In this document: positions 6,513 to 13,975 of the stretch, one piece after another
How positions within the stretch are numbered: position 1 is the first letter of the stretch
How the letters are laid out: every line of letters begins with the position of its first letter
Assembly: GCA_938073925.1 (NCBI GenBank)
Contig: CALJGH010000057.1
Location: 1 to 20,378 of the forward strand
Origin: an uncultured Nitrospinaceae bacterium
GTDB taxonomy: Bacteria > Nitrospinota > Nitrospinia > Nitrospinales > VA-1
Reading direction: 5' to 3'
Length of the DNA stretch: 20,378 bases
Program-made: the position numbers and the translations under genes
The notes under the pieces: generated by a model
Seen by the model: only the letters and a program-made list of their open reading frames with translations
The model's database searches: none
What the model was told of the DNA's origin: nothing

Positions 6513-8240
6513 TTAAATTCTGCACATGAGCAATAGCTTCAATTTTTCTCGGTCATTCAAATCATCAAAAAATTGATGCATATCCGCTTTTTCTAGACCC
6601 GATAGTTCCTCATCCAACCATTCTATGCATTTCGCAAAGGTCGGGAAAAGACATTGTTCAGGGATCAACCCAGGAATTAAATTGATTCGTCTCAGCATTA
6701 GTTTGGGTTGTTCTCGGAGACCTGTCATGATTACAGCAATCCCCCTGACCTCCAATGCCATAATGACTTCTTCCATTGCATAAAGGCCTGTCTGATCAAT
6801 AAGTGGAACCTTTTCCATATCAAAAATCACGACTCTAATATCTGGCAAGGTCTTAGCTAACTCCTGAAATGCTGGAGCGAATCCAAAAAACAGCGGACCA
6901 TCCAGATGCTTCACATAAATTTTGTCTGCGATATAACCTGGAATCTTTTCATCATCCCACGGAAGTTCCTTTCCAGAGGTCCGTAATGAAGAAATTTTTA
7001 CTTCGCTAGTAACCTGATCACTCATCTGCTTCATAAAGAGTACGGAAGCCATAATCATTCCTGCGGCAACCGCTTGAATCAAGTCCACAAAAACAGTTAG
7101 ACTGAGAACGATAATCATCACAACCGCATCTGCCCTAGGAATATAGCGGATATGACGAATCCCTTTGTAGTCGATAATCCCGACGCCTACCGATATCAAA
7201 ATACCCGCCAGTACCGCCAGAGGAATTTGAGCTGCATAGACACCTAAGCCCATCAAGATGGTCAAAAGAACAATTCCGTGTACGACCCCGGAAAGCCGAG
7301 ACCGGCCACCCGACTTGATGTTCACCAGCGTGCGCATGGTTGCCCCCGCACCTGGAAGTCCCCCAATACTGGCGGCAAACATATTCCCTATTCCCTGCCC
7401 GATCAATTCCTGATTACTGTTATGTTTGGTTTTGGTAATATTATCCGCAACAATAGAAGTCAGTAGAGAGTCGATGGCTCCCAACAGGGCCAGTGTAAGT
7501 GCCAATTTAATTACAAGGCCGAACTCCATCCCAGTCAATGTGCACTCGAACAATCTAAAATCTGGGAACCCACTGGGGATGTCCCCAATCAACGGAACTT
7601 TTAGATTGACCCATGCATTAATCCCCGAAATCAATAACAAAGCCACCAAGGGACTTGGAATTAGTTTGGTTATTTTGGGAAACGTATAGATGATAGCAAG
7701 GGTTGAACCTGTGAGAATCAATGCATCCAAATTCAAACTCATAAAAGCTTCAGGCAAACCCTGCAAAATACCCATGATGGTTGAAGGTGAGGAATGACCC
7801 AGAGTGGGGAAGAATTGGAATACTATAATAATCACTCCAATTCCGGTCATAAAACCAGATACCACCGGGTAGGGAATGTATTTAATATAGGAACCTACCT
7901 TTAAAAGACCAAAGCCCACTAGCATGGCTCCGGCAAGAAAGAAAACCGTAATGATGAGACCAAACCCTTTTTCCAGGCTTCCAGTATTCTCGATCACGTT
8001 GAGAACGACGAGGCTCGACACCACCGTCATTGGGCCAGTAGGGCCGCTGATTTGCACACGAGTACCACCAAAAATCGCCGCAAAAACACCCAAACCAATC
8101 GCGCCATAAAGACCTGCAATGGCACCCATCCCTGATTGCACCCCAAGAGCCAAAGCCAGGGGAAGTGCTACAACTCCAGCTGTGAGGCCTCCAAAAAGAT
8201 CACCTCTCAAATTTGACATGTCGTACGAAAACCACTTCAT
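6513..8240 (-). CDS. SulP family inorganic anion transporter with STAS domain (BicA-like)
   Basis: An inner-membrane SLC26/SulP transporter of about 575 aa. The start is either ATG at 8238-8240 ('MKWFSYDMSNLRGDLFGG') or a GTG at 8249 that adds three residues; neither has a clear ribosome site, and ATG fits the family's N-terminus. The membrane part (about residues 1-420) opens with 'LTAGVVALPLALALGVQSG' and carries the substrate-site loop 'VQISGPTGPMTVV', followed later by 'GLPGAGATMRTLVNIKSGG'. The cytosolic STAS domain (about 430-545) has 'VVIFDMEKVPLIDQTGL', which keeps the DxTG region phosphorylated in anti-sigma antagonists. The 'SGPTGPMTVV' loop resembles that of the sodium-bicarbonate transporter BicA, so bicarbonate is my first guess, with sulfate as the alternative. 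The HAMP sensor gene lies downstream. Confidence 0.9.
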   Translation of the reverse strand: MKWFSYDMSNLRGDLFGGLTAGVVALPLALALGVQSGMGAIAGLYGAIGLGVFAAIFGGTRVQISGPTGPMTVVSSLVVLNVIENTGSLEKGFGLIITVFFLAGAMLVGFGLLKVGSYIKYIPYPVVSGFMTGIGVIIIVFQFFPTLGHSSPSTIMGILQGLPEAFMSLNLDALILTGSTLAIIYTFPKITKLIPSPLVALLLISGINAWVNLKVPLIGDIPSGFPDFRLFECTLTGMEFGLVIKLALTLALLGAIDSLLTSIVADNITKTKHNSNQELIGQGIGNMFAASIGGLPGAGATMRTLVNIKSGGRSRLSGVVHGIVLLTILMGLGVYAAQIPLAVLAGILISVGVGIIDYKGIRHIRYIPRADAVVMIIVLSLTVFVDLIQAVAAGMIMASVLFMKQMSDQVTSEVKISSLRTSGKELPWDDEKIPGYIADKIYVKHLDGPLFFGFAPAFQELAKTLPDIRVVIFDMEKVPLIDQTGLYAMEEVIMALEVRGIAVIMTGLREQPKLMLRRINLIPGLIPEQCLFPTFAKCIEWLDEELSGLEKADMHQFFDDLNDREKLKLLLMCRI

Positions 8241-8249
8241 ATAAAACAC

Positions 8250-8553
8250 TCATTAATTGTTCACAATATCTATCAGCACTAAGAATCTTCTAAAAAAAAC
8301 TCACCTAAAATGAATTTAAAAAAGTATACGCTAATATTAGAAGTTAAAAAAGAAATGTAATCTTCTCCTATAATAATCGCAATTTAATACTCTCTTAGAA
8401 CTCACCCATTTTATCCAGAATGATTTAATCAGAGTCTATAAGCTAGCTTAATCCATTTACTTGAATTCTCTTTAGAGCTAAGAGTCGGTTGAGAAAACGA
8501 CTTGTGAGAACAAGGTTGTGTATCGTTTAGAGTTTTTTAGCAGCCGGTTAGTT
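8250..8553. other. Intergenic region between BLUF-PsiE and SulP genes
   Basis: An AT-rich gap of about 300 bp with no ORF I can support. CTTGT-GAGA-ACAAG (8501-8514) forms a short hairpin that, read on the minus strand, follows the BLUF-PsiE stop and is itself followed by TCGTTTTC, so it may be a weak terminator. Nothing else stands out. Confidence 0.4.
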
Positions 8554-9438
8554 TTAAAAAATTCCATCTACTTTTTCTTTCGTATTCCGCTCTATCAACC
8601 AGTACGTGATTCCTAGGGCTAAAATAACGGAGGCTGTCGCGTAAATGTAAGCTGGGGTAATGTCTTCGAAGTCGAATATAATAACCTTTCGGGCTATGGC
8701 CATTAATGCTGTCGCTATGACGAGTTTGATATGAATTATATCCTTTCGAATATATAGGGTGATGTTAATAAATATCTCAATGGCGATTAAAACGGCTAAA
8801 AATGAGCCGAAAGTAGTTACGATGTGATTCACCGTCAATGTCGAAACCGCAGGGGAGAGTAGATTTAAATAAATTGAATTTAAAACATCAATAACTCCCC
8901 AAAGAATTACAATCATCATAAGAACGGAGAGTGTCCTGACAGCTGCTCTAATTGTTCGGTGAAGAAAAACGATAAGGCGGTCATCGTGGTGGAGAGATAA
9001 TTCTTCATGTTTGATGCTTTCGGCACGGTCCTTTCGATAATGTTCCATTAGAGAATCAACAATATTTGCATTATTTGAAAGAAAGGTGGCGTTAAAATTA
9101 TCTTGATTGAAACCTTCGATTGTTTTTGTCGTCCGAAAATCTTTTTCTGAAAGCAGCTTAAATCCCATATTCCAGTCACCATATTCTCTTTGTTGAATTT
9201 TCTTTTTAGAAACTATTCTGCAATCGGTATGTCGACCATCTTTCTTTATTTTGGACATAAGTGTATCGACCTTTTCCTCATCGCCTTCAAGCACTTGGAG
9301 AAAAGTATCATTATGGTAGATAAGCATTCCTGTAATGCCAACCTCATTATTATTCTTACGGCTTTTCACAAGGATATCCTCCAAGCCATTTTGGTTGATT
9401 GGCCCTACTGATGAACTTATATATGTGATTTGAATCAT
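8554..9438 (-). CDS. BLUF blue-light photoreceptor fused to a PsiE-like membrane domain
   Basis: A 294-aa protein with two recognisable halves. Residues 1-96 are a BLUF flavin (FAD) domain with every photocycle residue in place: Tyr6 in 'ITYISSS', Asn30/31 before 'GITGML', Gln48 in 'FLQVLEG', and Trp89 and Met91 in 'DWNMGF'. Residues ~97-155 are a helical linker. Residues ~156-290 hold four predicted membrane spans ('TLSVLMMIVILWGVIDVL', 'GSFLAVLIAIEIFINITLYI', 'HIKLVIATALMAIARKVIIF', 'YIYATASVILALGITYWLIE'). These look like the phosphate-starvation-inducible PsiE family, with its typical 'E.f.....Y' and 'al.Ai.RK.i' pattern. The blue-light signal is therefore probably delivered to the membrane; what the PsiE domain does is unknown. 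ATG is preceded by GAGG about 11 nt upstream. It stands alone, with large gaps on both sides. Confidence 0.88.
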   Translation of the reverse strand: MIQITYISSSVGPINQNGLEDILVKSRKNNNEVGITGMLIYHNDTFLQVLEGDEEKVDTLMSKIKKDGRHTDCRIVSKKKIQQREYGDWNMGFKLLSEKDFRTTKTIEGFNQDNFNATFLSNNANIVDSLMEHYRKDRAESIKHEELSLHHDDRLIVFLHRTIRAAVRTLSVLMMIVILWGVIDVLNSIYLNLLSPAVSTLTVNHIVTTFGSFLAVLIAIEIFINITLYIRKDIIHIKLVIATALMAIARKVIIFDFEDITPAYIYATASVILALGITYWLIERNTKEKVDGIF

Positions 9439-9903
9439 TTTAAAAAAACCTCACTGTTTGTTGTTCAGTCTCGGTAATTTAATTGTTTTTATTGTATAAC
9501 CATATCACTTTACGAGTTCGGAATTATACTTAATATTTATATAGGATAAATTCTTATTTTATTTATAGGTTATCGAGTGTTTTTTTAGGTATTTAAGTAA
9601 GTTTTTACAGTCATAAAATCATTATATCTTTTTGTAATACAATAATTGCTTGGCTTCATGCAGGGTTTTTACTTCATCCAGAGTTAAACCTATTTAAATG
9701 ATCCGTTTGGCTGTACGTGCGGATTGCCAGACTTACCCTTTCCCATCTGAGCTAACCTTTCGTCCTCGTGGTAAAATCCCCTATTTTCTAAAACACATTA
9801 TTACAAATAAAGCCAAATGGTTGTAAAATGAAATGAAATAATCAGCGTAAGTAGTTTTGAGTCCATTGAAACAGTACTCTTAAAAATAGAAAATTAAAAT
9901 AAC
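9439..9903. other. Long intergenic region, divergent promoters, with one GC-richer island
   Basis: This 465-bp gap separates the divergent BLUF-PsiE and pentapeptide genes and should hold both promoters; I could not fix a convincing -35/-10 pair. Most of it is very AT-rich, but about 9700-9780 is distinctly richer in G+C. In that island GGATT (9721-9725) and TTACC (9733-9737) can pair with the contiguous GGTAAAATCC (9770-9779), leaving a 7-nt bulge. That could be a structured RNA, but no known riboswitch class fits. Confidence 0.35.
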
Positions 9904-10578
9904 GTGGCAAACCGAGAACATATAACTCTACTCAAGAGTTCAATAGCTAGGTGGAACATCTGGAGAGAAAGCTATCCAAAAGTCGAACCCGATCTGGATC
10001 GTGTCGATTTCAATGGTATTAACCTGAAGAATGCTAACCTACGAAGAGCTAACTTCCATATGGCTTTACTCAACGGCACTAATTTTCAGGGTGCAGATCT
10101 CACCAAAACCTTCTTCTCCGGTTCGGATTTGCGAGGTGCCAACCTTAACGAAACCGATTGTTCCGCAGCGAAGTTCCATGGCGCAGATTTAGACGGATGC
10201 TCTTTCAAGAAAGCAACGCTGAGAAAAGTTGATTTCAGCAACTTCGATCTTCGCGGTATCGATTTCAGTGAAACCGATCTAAGAAAAGCCGATTTTCGAA
10301 AATCTAATCTTGAAAAAGTAAACCTCTTCAGAGCCGATCTTCGCAAGACCTTGTTCACTGAAGCCAATCTCAGAGAAGCTTACCTGTCTTCAACTTGGTT
10401 GCAGGATACCGATTTACAATGGGCCAACCTCAGAAAGGCTATCTTGCGCTACTCCGTCAACCTGACCCCTGCCCAGATACAGTCAGCGGAAATCGACCGC
10501 GAAACAAAAGTTCCTCACTACCTGAAGATCCATTGGACTTCTGAAACTGATTTCCGTTGCGAAGAAAAGACAGAGTAG
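9904..10578 (+). CDS. Pentapeptide repeat protein (224 aa)
   Basis: Residues ~34-185 are tandem A(D/N)LXX-type pentapeptides ('LKNANLRRANF', 'GADLTKTFFSGSDLRGANL', 'LRKADFRKSNLEKVNLFRADL'), which fold into a right-handed quadrilateral beta-helix. There is no signal peptide, so it is probably cytosolic. The N-terminus has a short cap, H-x-x-L-L-K-x-x-x-x-x-W-N-x-W-R-E-x-x-P-x-x-x-P-D-L, that is clearly shared with the second pentapeptide protein at 18239. The C-terminus after 'LTPAQIQSAEID' is a conserved-looking cap, also echoed there. The start is GTG 9904, supported by this N-terminal match; there is no clear ribosome site. Function is unknown. Some members mimic DNA and protect gyrase, but nothing here shows that. 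Confidence 0.85.
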   Translation: MANREHITLLKSSIARWNIWRESYPKVEPDLDRVDFNGINLKNANLRRANFHMALLNGTNFQGADLTKTFFSGSDLRGANLNETDCSAAKFHGADLDGCSFKKATLRKVDFSNFDLRGIDFSETDLRKADFRKSNLEKVNLFRADLRKTLFTEANLREAYLSSTWLQDTDLQWANLRKAILRYSVNLTPAQIQSAEIDRETKVPHYLKIHWTSETDFRCEEKTE

Positions 10579-10638
10579 ACAAGTAAACACTGCAATTGGC
10601 GATTTGATCTGCCTATAAGAGTCTTAATGGCGGAGTTC

Positions 10639-12051
10639 TTAAAAGCTCTTCCCTTTCCATCGTTGGACATCTCGCATGAACTTCCTTTTATCCATGTCTT
10701 TATCCCACGGAAAAATATCCATCAAAGGCTCTAAAGCATAGTTCGACTTATCTTTTGGGGGAAGCTCGAATCCACCTTCGGTAATTCGGTACATATTATT
10801 GAACGTCCGGTAATTGCCACATAAGGTTACATAATCCCAAGAAGTGTTTCCTTCTATAAGAGCGCATAATTCTGATGAAGAAATACCTTCATAAATATTT
10901 ATCTTGCCGATGTCGCCTTTATGAAGTTCTGGCTTTCCAGGTTTGGCAAAATCGATCACCCATATTTGCGAGCCTTCCCGACCAAATACTTCCAATTGAT
11001 ATACGATTTGCCAATGTTGCCAACCGCTCAACAGCTCACTTTTCAAAATCCTCTCCATGAAGCCGCTTTCAATGAAGTCTTCCACTACCTTCATTTCTTT
11101 TTCATATTGAATAGGATCTGTTGTCTGCGTCTTTATTACAGGCACCTCATAACCGGGCTTGAAGAAAATTTTATGACTATCGTTTTCAAGAACACGCACA
11201 AAATCCGAATTCTGCTTTTTTATATTAACTTTATCCTTCGATATATGCGCCACATCTCCTGGAAAATAAGGAGCACTGGGCACCTCCGGACAAAATGCTT
11301 TCAGATCACGCAGAAACTGTTCCTGCGTAGTCGGAAAAGAATATTGGTTTAAAAAATTCAATTCATCTCTGAAGCGGAATGCGGCAGAACCGGGGACAAC
11401 CATTCGAGGCCCGAGAGCTCTCACTACATTAAGGTAAGTGCAGTATTCATCAAAAGGTAGAGCGAGATGTTTGTTATAGGAAAAGTGTCCCTCTATCAAC
11501 GGAACAAATCGGGAGTGAAAAAAATCAATATGCCCATACAATTCCATAATTCGTTGAATGATGTCGGGATTGACCTGAGAGTCCACCTGATTCCAGATAG
11601 TCACTTCTCCGTCATTCACAAGCAAGCCATGTTCAGGAAACTCATCTTCCGCCGTGCTGATCTGGTTACGCGAGGGGGTTGGAGTCAACGTCACATCCTT
11701 AACCTTAATAACCTCAAAATCTGCAACAACTCGTACATTTTTGAATTCGAGTTCATCAAGGATACTTAGAAGAAGGTCATCCTTCGGCGCAAGTACAATG
11801 GTATCTGGAGTAATAATCCGTTCATTTTGCTTCAGATACGCCAAAGTACGCACGTCGAAATGATCCTGATGCCGGTGGGAGATATTGAGAACATCCACGG
11901 GCGGTATTTTGTCCTTTTCCAAAACGATGCTAGGACAAAGCACATTAATTTCTTCCCAAAGGTAATCGAACCAAACCGGATCTGTGAGTATATTGGTTTT
12001 TTCAGATTGTATGTACAGGCAGGCATGCCCGATCAAAGTGGTTTGGATCAT
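10639..12051 (-). CDS. Metallo-beta-lactamase fold hydrolase, UlaG/NAPE-PLD/CMAH-like, with C-terminal extension
   Basis: A 470-aa cytosolic protein. The N-terminal ~260 residues are a metallo-beta-lactamase fold of the UlaG/NAPE-PLD side of the superfamily: 'TLIGHACLYI' at 5-14, 'NILTDPVW', and the metal motif H59-x-H61-x-D63-H64 in 'ISHRHQDHFD', then 'GLLVNDGEVTIWNQVDS' and the late His in 'PLIEGHFSYN'. The remaining ~200 residues are an extension seen in CMP-sialic acid hydroxylase-like and related large MBL proteins; part ('YEGISSSELCALIEGNTSWD') recalls an SCP2-like lipid or sterol-binding module, but I am not sure. The substrate is unknown; a phospholipid or N-acyl amide ester is possible. 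It converges with the pentapeptide gene (60-nt gap) and is divergent from the FAH gene. The ATG has AGGG about 10 nt upstream. Confidence 0.78.
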   Translation of the reverse strand: MIQTTLIGHACLYIQSEKTNILTDPVWFDYLWEEINVLCPSIVLEKDKIPPVDVLNISHRHQDHFDVRTLAYLKQNERIITPDTIVLAPKDDLLLSILDELEFKNVRVVADFEVIKVKDVTLTPTPSRNQISTAEDEFPEHGLLVNDGEVTIWNQVDSQVNPDIIQRIMELYGHIDFFHSRFVPLIEGHFSYNKHLALPFDEYCTYLNVVRALGPRMVVPGSAAFRFRDELNFLNQYSFPTTQEQFLRDLKAFCPEVPSAPYFPGDVAHISKDKVNIKKQNSDFVRVLENDSHKIFFKPGYEVPVIKTQTTDPIQYEKEMKVVEDFIESGFMERILKSELLSGWQHWQIVYQLEVFGREGSQIWVIDFAKPGKPELHKGDIGKINIYEGISSSELCALIEGNTSWDYVTLCGNYRTFNNMYRITEGGFELPPKDKSNYALEPLMDIFPWDKDMDKRKFMRDVQRWKGKSF

Positions 12052-12151
12052 AATTATAGGCCCTGAATTTATTGGAAATATGAAGGTTAACCGAACGAGG
12101 CAAGTAATTCAAGTCGCAGTTTCCAAAGGGTTTTTGGCCTTAATATAAGAC

Positions 12152-12184
12152 AAAAAAAAGTCCTGGGATTTGGACTTTTTAATA
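12152..12184 (+). terminator. Terminator-like hairpin in the leader of the FAH-family gene
   Basis: An A-run, then AAAAAGTCC (12155-12163), an 8-nt loop and GGACTTTTT (12172-12180), giving a perfect 9-bp stem with a T-run on the top strand. It is symmetric enough to work in both directions. It lies between two divergent genes, not after one, so it may be an attenuator or insulator rather than an ordinary gene-end terminator. Confidence 0.55.
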
Positions 12185-12187
12185 TAA

Positions 12188-12210
12188 TTAACCTGTATAT
12201 TGCAGGTTAA
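12188..12210. promoter_or_regulatory. Perfect inverted repeat TTAACCTG-N7-CAGGTTAA, operator-like
   Basis: TTAACCTG (12188-12195) and CAGGTTAA (12203-12210) are perfect inverted arms around TATATTG, 37 nt before the FAH start and 22 nt before its ribosome site. The size fits a dimeric regulator's operator or a leader hairpin. A related GGTTAACC lies at 12085-12092, on the side of the divergent gene. Confidence 0.45.
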
Positions 12211-12246
12211 ACTTATCCTTATTTTTTCATCAGGAAGAAGTAAATC

Positions 12247-12900
12247 TTGAATTTTTCTGCACACAACTTAACTCTCACTCCCAATCGAATTTTTTGTATT
12301 GGTAAAAACTATAGCAAACATATTAAGGAGCTGGGCGGTACTCAGGCACCTACAGAGCCCGTGGTATTTATGAAAACGGCTTGCAATATCGTAGCTCCTG
12401 GTGAAACTCTGCACCGGCCATCCTACGGTAACGAATTGCACCACGAGGTAGAAGTGGTTTTGTTGATAGGCAAGGAGGGTAAAAACATTCTTAAAGCCGA
12501 TGCTCTGTCTTATATTTCGGCAATCACATTGGGGTTGGATTTAACTCTGCGTGATATTCAAAAAAAATTAAAGAAGGCAGGACTGCCCTGGGAGCTTTCG
12601 AAATCATTTGAGCAAAGTGCTCCATTAGGTATCTTTAAAAACTACTTTCCAAACAAAATCGACCTAAAAAACCTTCCCTTCTCATGCTCTGTCAACGGCA
12701 GCCTACGACAAAAAGGAAATACCCGGGAAATGATATTCCCCATCGAAAATCTAATTCAAACTCTCAGTTGTTGGTGGACGTTAAGACCTGGCGATATTAT
12801 TTTCACCGGAACTCCCGCAGGCGTGGCATCGCTTCAGTCCGGCGACAAGATAGAAGTAGAGAGCCCTTCGATCGGATTATTTTCCTGGACTCTGGCTTAA
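12247..12900 (+). CDS. Fumarylacetoacetate hydrolase (FAH) family protein, FAHD1-like acylpyruvase/decarboxylase
   Basis: A 217-aa single-domain FAH-fold enzyme, the size of FAHD1/YcgM-type acylpyruvate hydrolases and oxaloacetate decarboxylases. The start is TTG 12247, with AGGAAG (12232-12237) 9 nt upstream. Metal ligands are Glu67 and Glu69 in 'HHEVEVVLLIG' and Asp98 in 'TLGLDLTLRDIQ'. 'IGKNYSKHIKELG' near residue 18, 'PVVFMKT' at 38-44 and 'GDIIFTGTPAGV' near the end are all family motifs. One departure is 'KSFEQSAPLG', where most members have K-x-F-D-x-x-x-P. Likely role: hydrolysis of acylpyruvates or decarboxylation of oxaloacetate in the cytosol. It stands alone after a leader holding two hairpins, which suggests regulated expression. 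Confidence 0.9.
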   Translation: MNFSAHNLTLTPNRIFCIGKNYSKHIKELGGTQAPTEPVVFMKTACNIVAPGETLHRPSYGNELHHEVEVVLLIGKEGKNILKADALSYISAITLGLDLTLRDIQKKLKKAGLPWELSKSFEQSAPLGIFKNYFPNKIDLKNLPFSCSVNGSLRQKGNTREMIFPIENLIQTLSCWWTLRPGDIIFTGTPAGVASLQSGDKIEVESPSIGLFSWTLA

Positions 12901-12932
12901 GCATAACAGCCCCATAAATCAAATCAACAAAA

Positions 12933-12948
12933 CTACCGAGGAAGGTAG
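12933..12948. terminator. Weak hairpin between convergent FAH and DUF932 genes
   Basis: CTACC (12933-12937) and GGTAG (12944-12948) form a 5-bp stem with a 6-nt loop, flanked by AAAA and AATTATTTT. This is a plausible but weak bidirectional terminator 33 nt after the FAH stop. Confidence 0.3.
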
Positions 12949-13019
12949 AATTATTTTGGTAATTTTGGAAGAATGGAAACTACTGACAATATCTAAAATT
13001 CTTCCTGCAAACTATTTCT

Positions 13020-13889
13020 TTAAAGAAGCTTTAATGCCAGTTCTAAGGCTCGTTTTTTAATTTTAGCATTGGGACCAAACCAAGCTTGCCTTAGACGGGA
13101 ATCCGAAGTTTTCCCGAGGCGGTCTGCCGTGTAGGTTACTGCTGTCAGAAGTCCCCATGCAGTCATTTGAGCCGACTCCAGGTTCTGCCCCGGTGCGTTT
13201 CTAAATGCATCCAGAGCAGATTGTGCATTAGCCTTTTGCTTTGCTTCTTCACTGACCTCAGAATCCTGTTTAAAGACTTCGTCCATATAGTTTTCAGCAA
13301 TTTGTTCAGTAACTTTTTTTTCTGCAAGAAGTTGAGCGTCTTTGGCATGAGCGGATATAGCGGTCCGGCCCATTTCAATAGTTTTACTTGTCCTTTCGAT
13401 CATATCTTCATCAAATTGCAGTGAAGACTCGGACAAAAAAGGCAGGGTGGATTTAAATGAACGCCGGAAAGAATTTTTCACCGTGGGTCTTGCCTTAGAG
13501 GCTATCTTCAACATACTGTTGCTGGCCGACCTTAGGGTCAAAAAATGAATTTCAATTTTTTCCCGATCCTCATGGCGGGATGCAAGCAGGATATATCCTT
13601 TCAGTTCATCGCCTCCCGGCAACATAAAGTCTTCATTTAATCTGGCGAGTGTCCAAATGATGCGAGCACCATCAAGACTACCGACAGTTTCAATTTCTGC
13701 ATTACCACAGTCGAAATAGGCTTTGTAAAAACGCAATGTTTCTTGATTGGCGTGAGACTTGGGTCTTTGTGAAGGAATTTTAGAAACTTCCCAATCGAGC
13801 TTGGCTTTATAAAGCATTTCACGGCTGGACAAACTGCCGTTGACTTCTACACCTATCCCCGCCCAAAGTTTTTCGTTTTCGAAATCCAT
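13020..13889 (-). CDS. DUF932 (phage/plasmid-like TIGR03299) family protein
   Basis: A 289-aa protein that looks like the DUF932 family, which is common on plasmids and phages and has no established function. Supporting sequence: 'LWAGIGVEVNGSLSSREML' and 'KLDWEVSKIP' at the start, 'ETVGSLDGARIIWTLARL' in the middle, then 'LKGYILLASRHED' and 'IHFLTLRSASNSMLKIA', where the family usually has 'vR.vC.NTl..A'. Between 'LDWEVSKIP' and 'ETVGSLDGARI' the protein is shorter than I expect, so the usual 'y.vlgvV...Y.ivQN' segment is reduced to 'RFYKAYFDCGNAE'. The C-terminal third ends in a Gln/Trp segment ('SAQMTAWGLLTAVTYTADRL') typical of the family. It is downstream of recQ on the same strand (86-nt gap). 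Confidence 0.7.
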   Translation of the reverse strand: MDFENEKLWAGIGVEVNGSLSSREMLYKAKLDWEVSKIPSQRPKSHANQETLRFYKAYFDCGNAEIETVGSLDGARIIWTLARLNEDFMLPGGDELKGYILLASRHEDREKIEIHFLTLRSASNSMLKIASKARPTVKNSFRRSFKSTLPFLSESSLQFDEDMIERTSKTIEMGRTAISAHAKDAQLLAEKKVTEQIAENYMDEVFKQDSEVSEEAKQKANAQSALDAFRNAPGQNLESAQMTAWGLLTAVTYTADRLGKTSDSRLRQAWFGPNAKIKKRALELALKLL

Positions 13890-13975
13890 TGATTTTATCT
13901 ATGCGAAATATATAAATACAATATCACTACTACAAATATTCCAATTCATTATAGCTTCTATTTAGTTGTACAGGT

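Noticed and set aside
9740..9765. tRNA-like D-arm (TTAGCTCAGATGGGA on the minus strand)
   Set aside because: No acceptor stem, no matching GAGC arm and no T-loop (GGTTCGAATCC) at the right distance.
9755..9772. GAGGACGAAA on the minus strand, reminiscent of a hammerhead ribozyme core
   Set aside because: The required CUGAUGA box and the closing stems are missing.
10086..10367. Antisense frame within the first pentapeptide gene
   Set aside because: Long antisense frames are a known by-product of pentapeptide codon periodicity; no ribosome site.
11467..12066. Several plus-strand frames inside the 470-aa MBL gene
   Set aside because: Shadows of a gene with conserved motifs; no ribosome sites or recognisable products.
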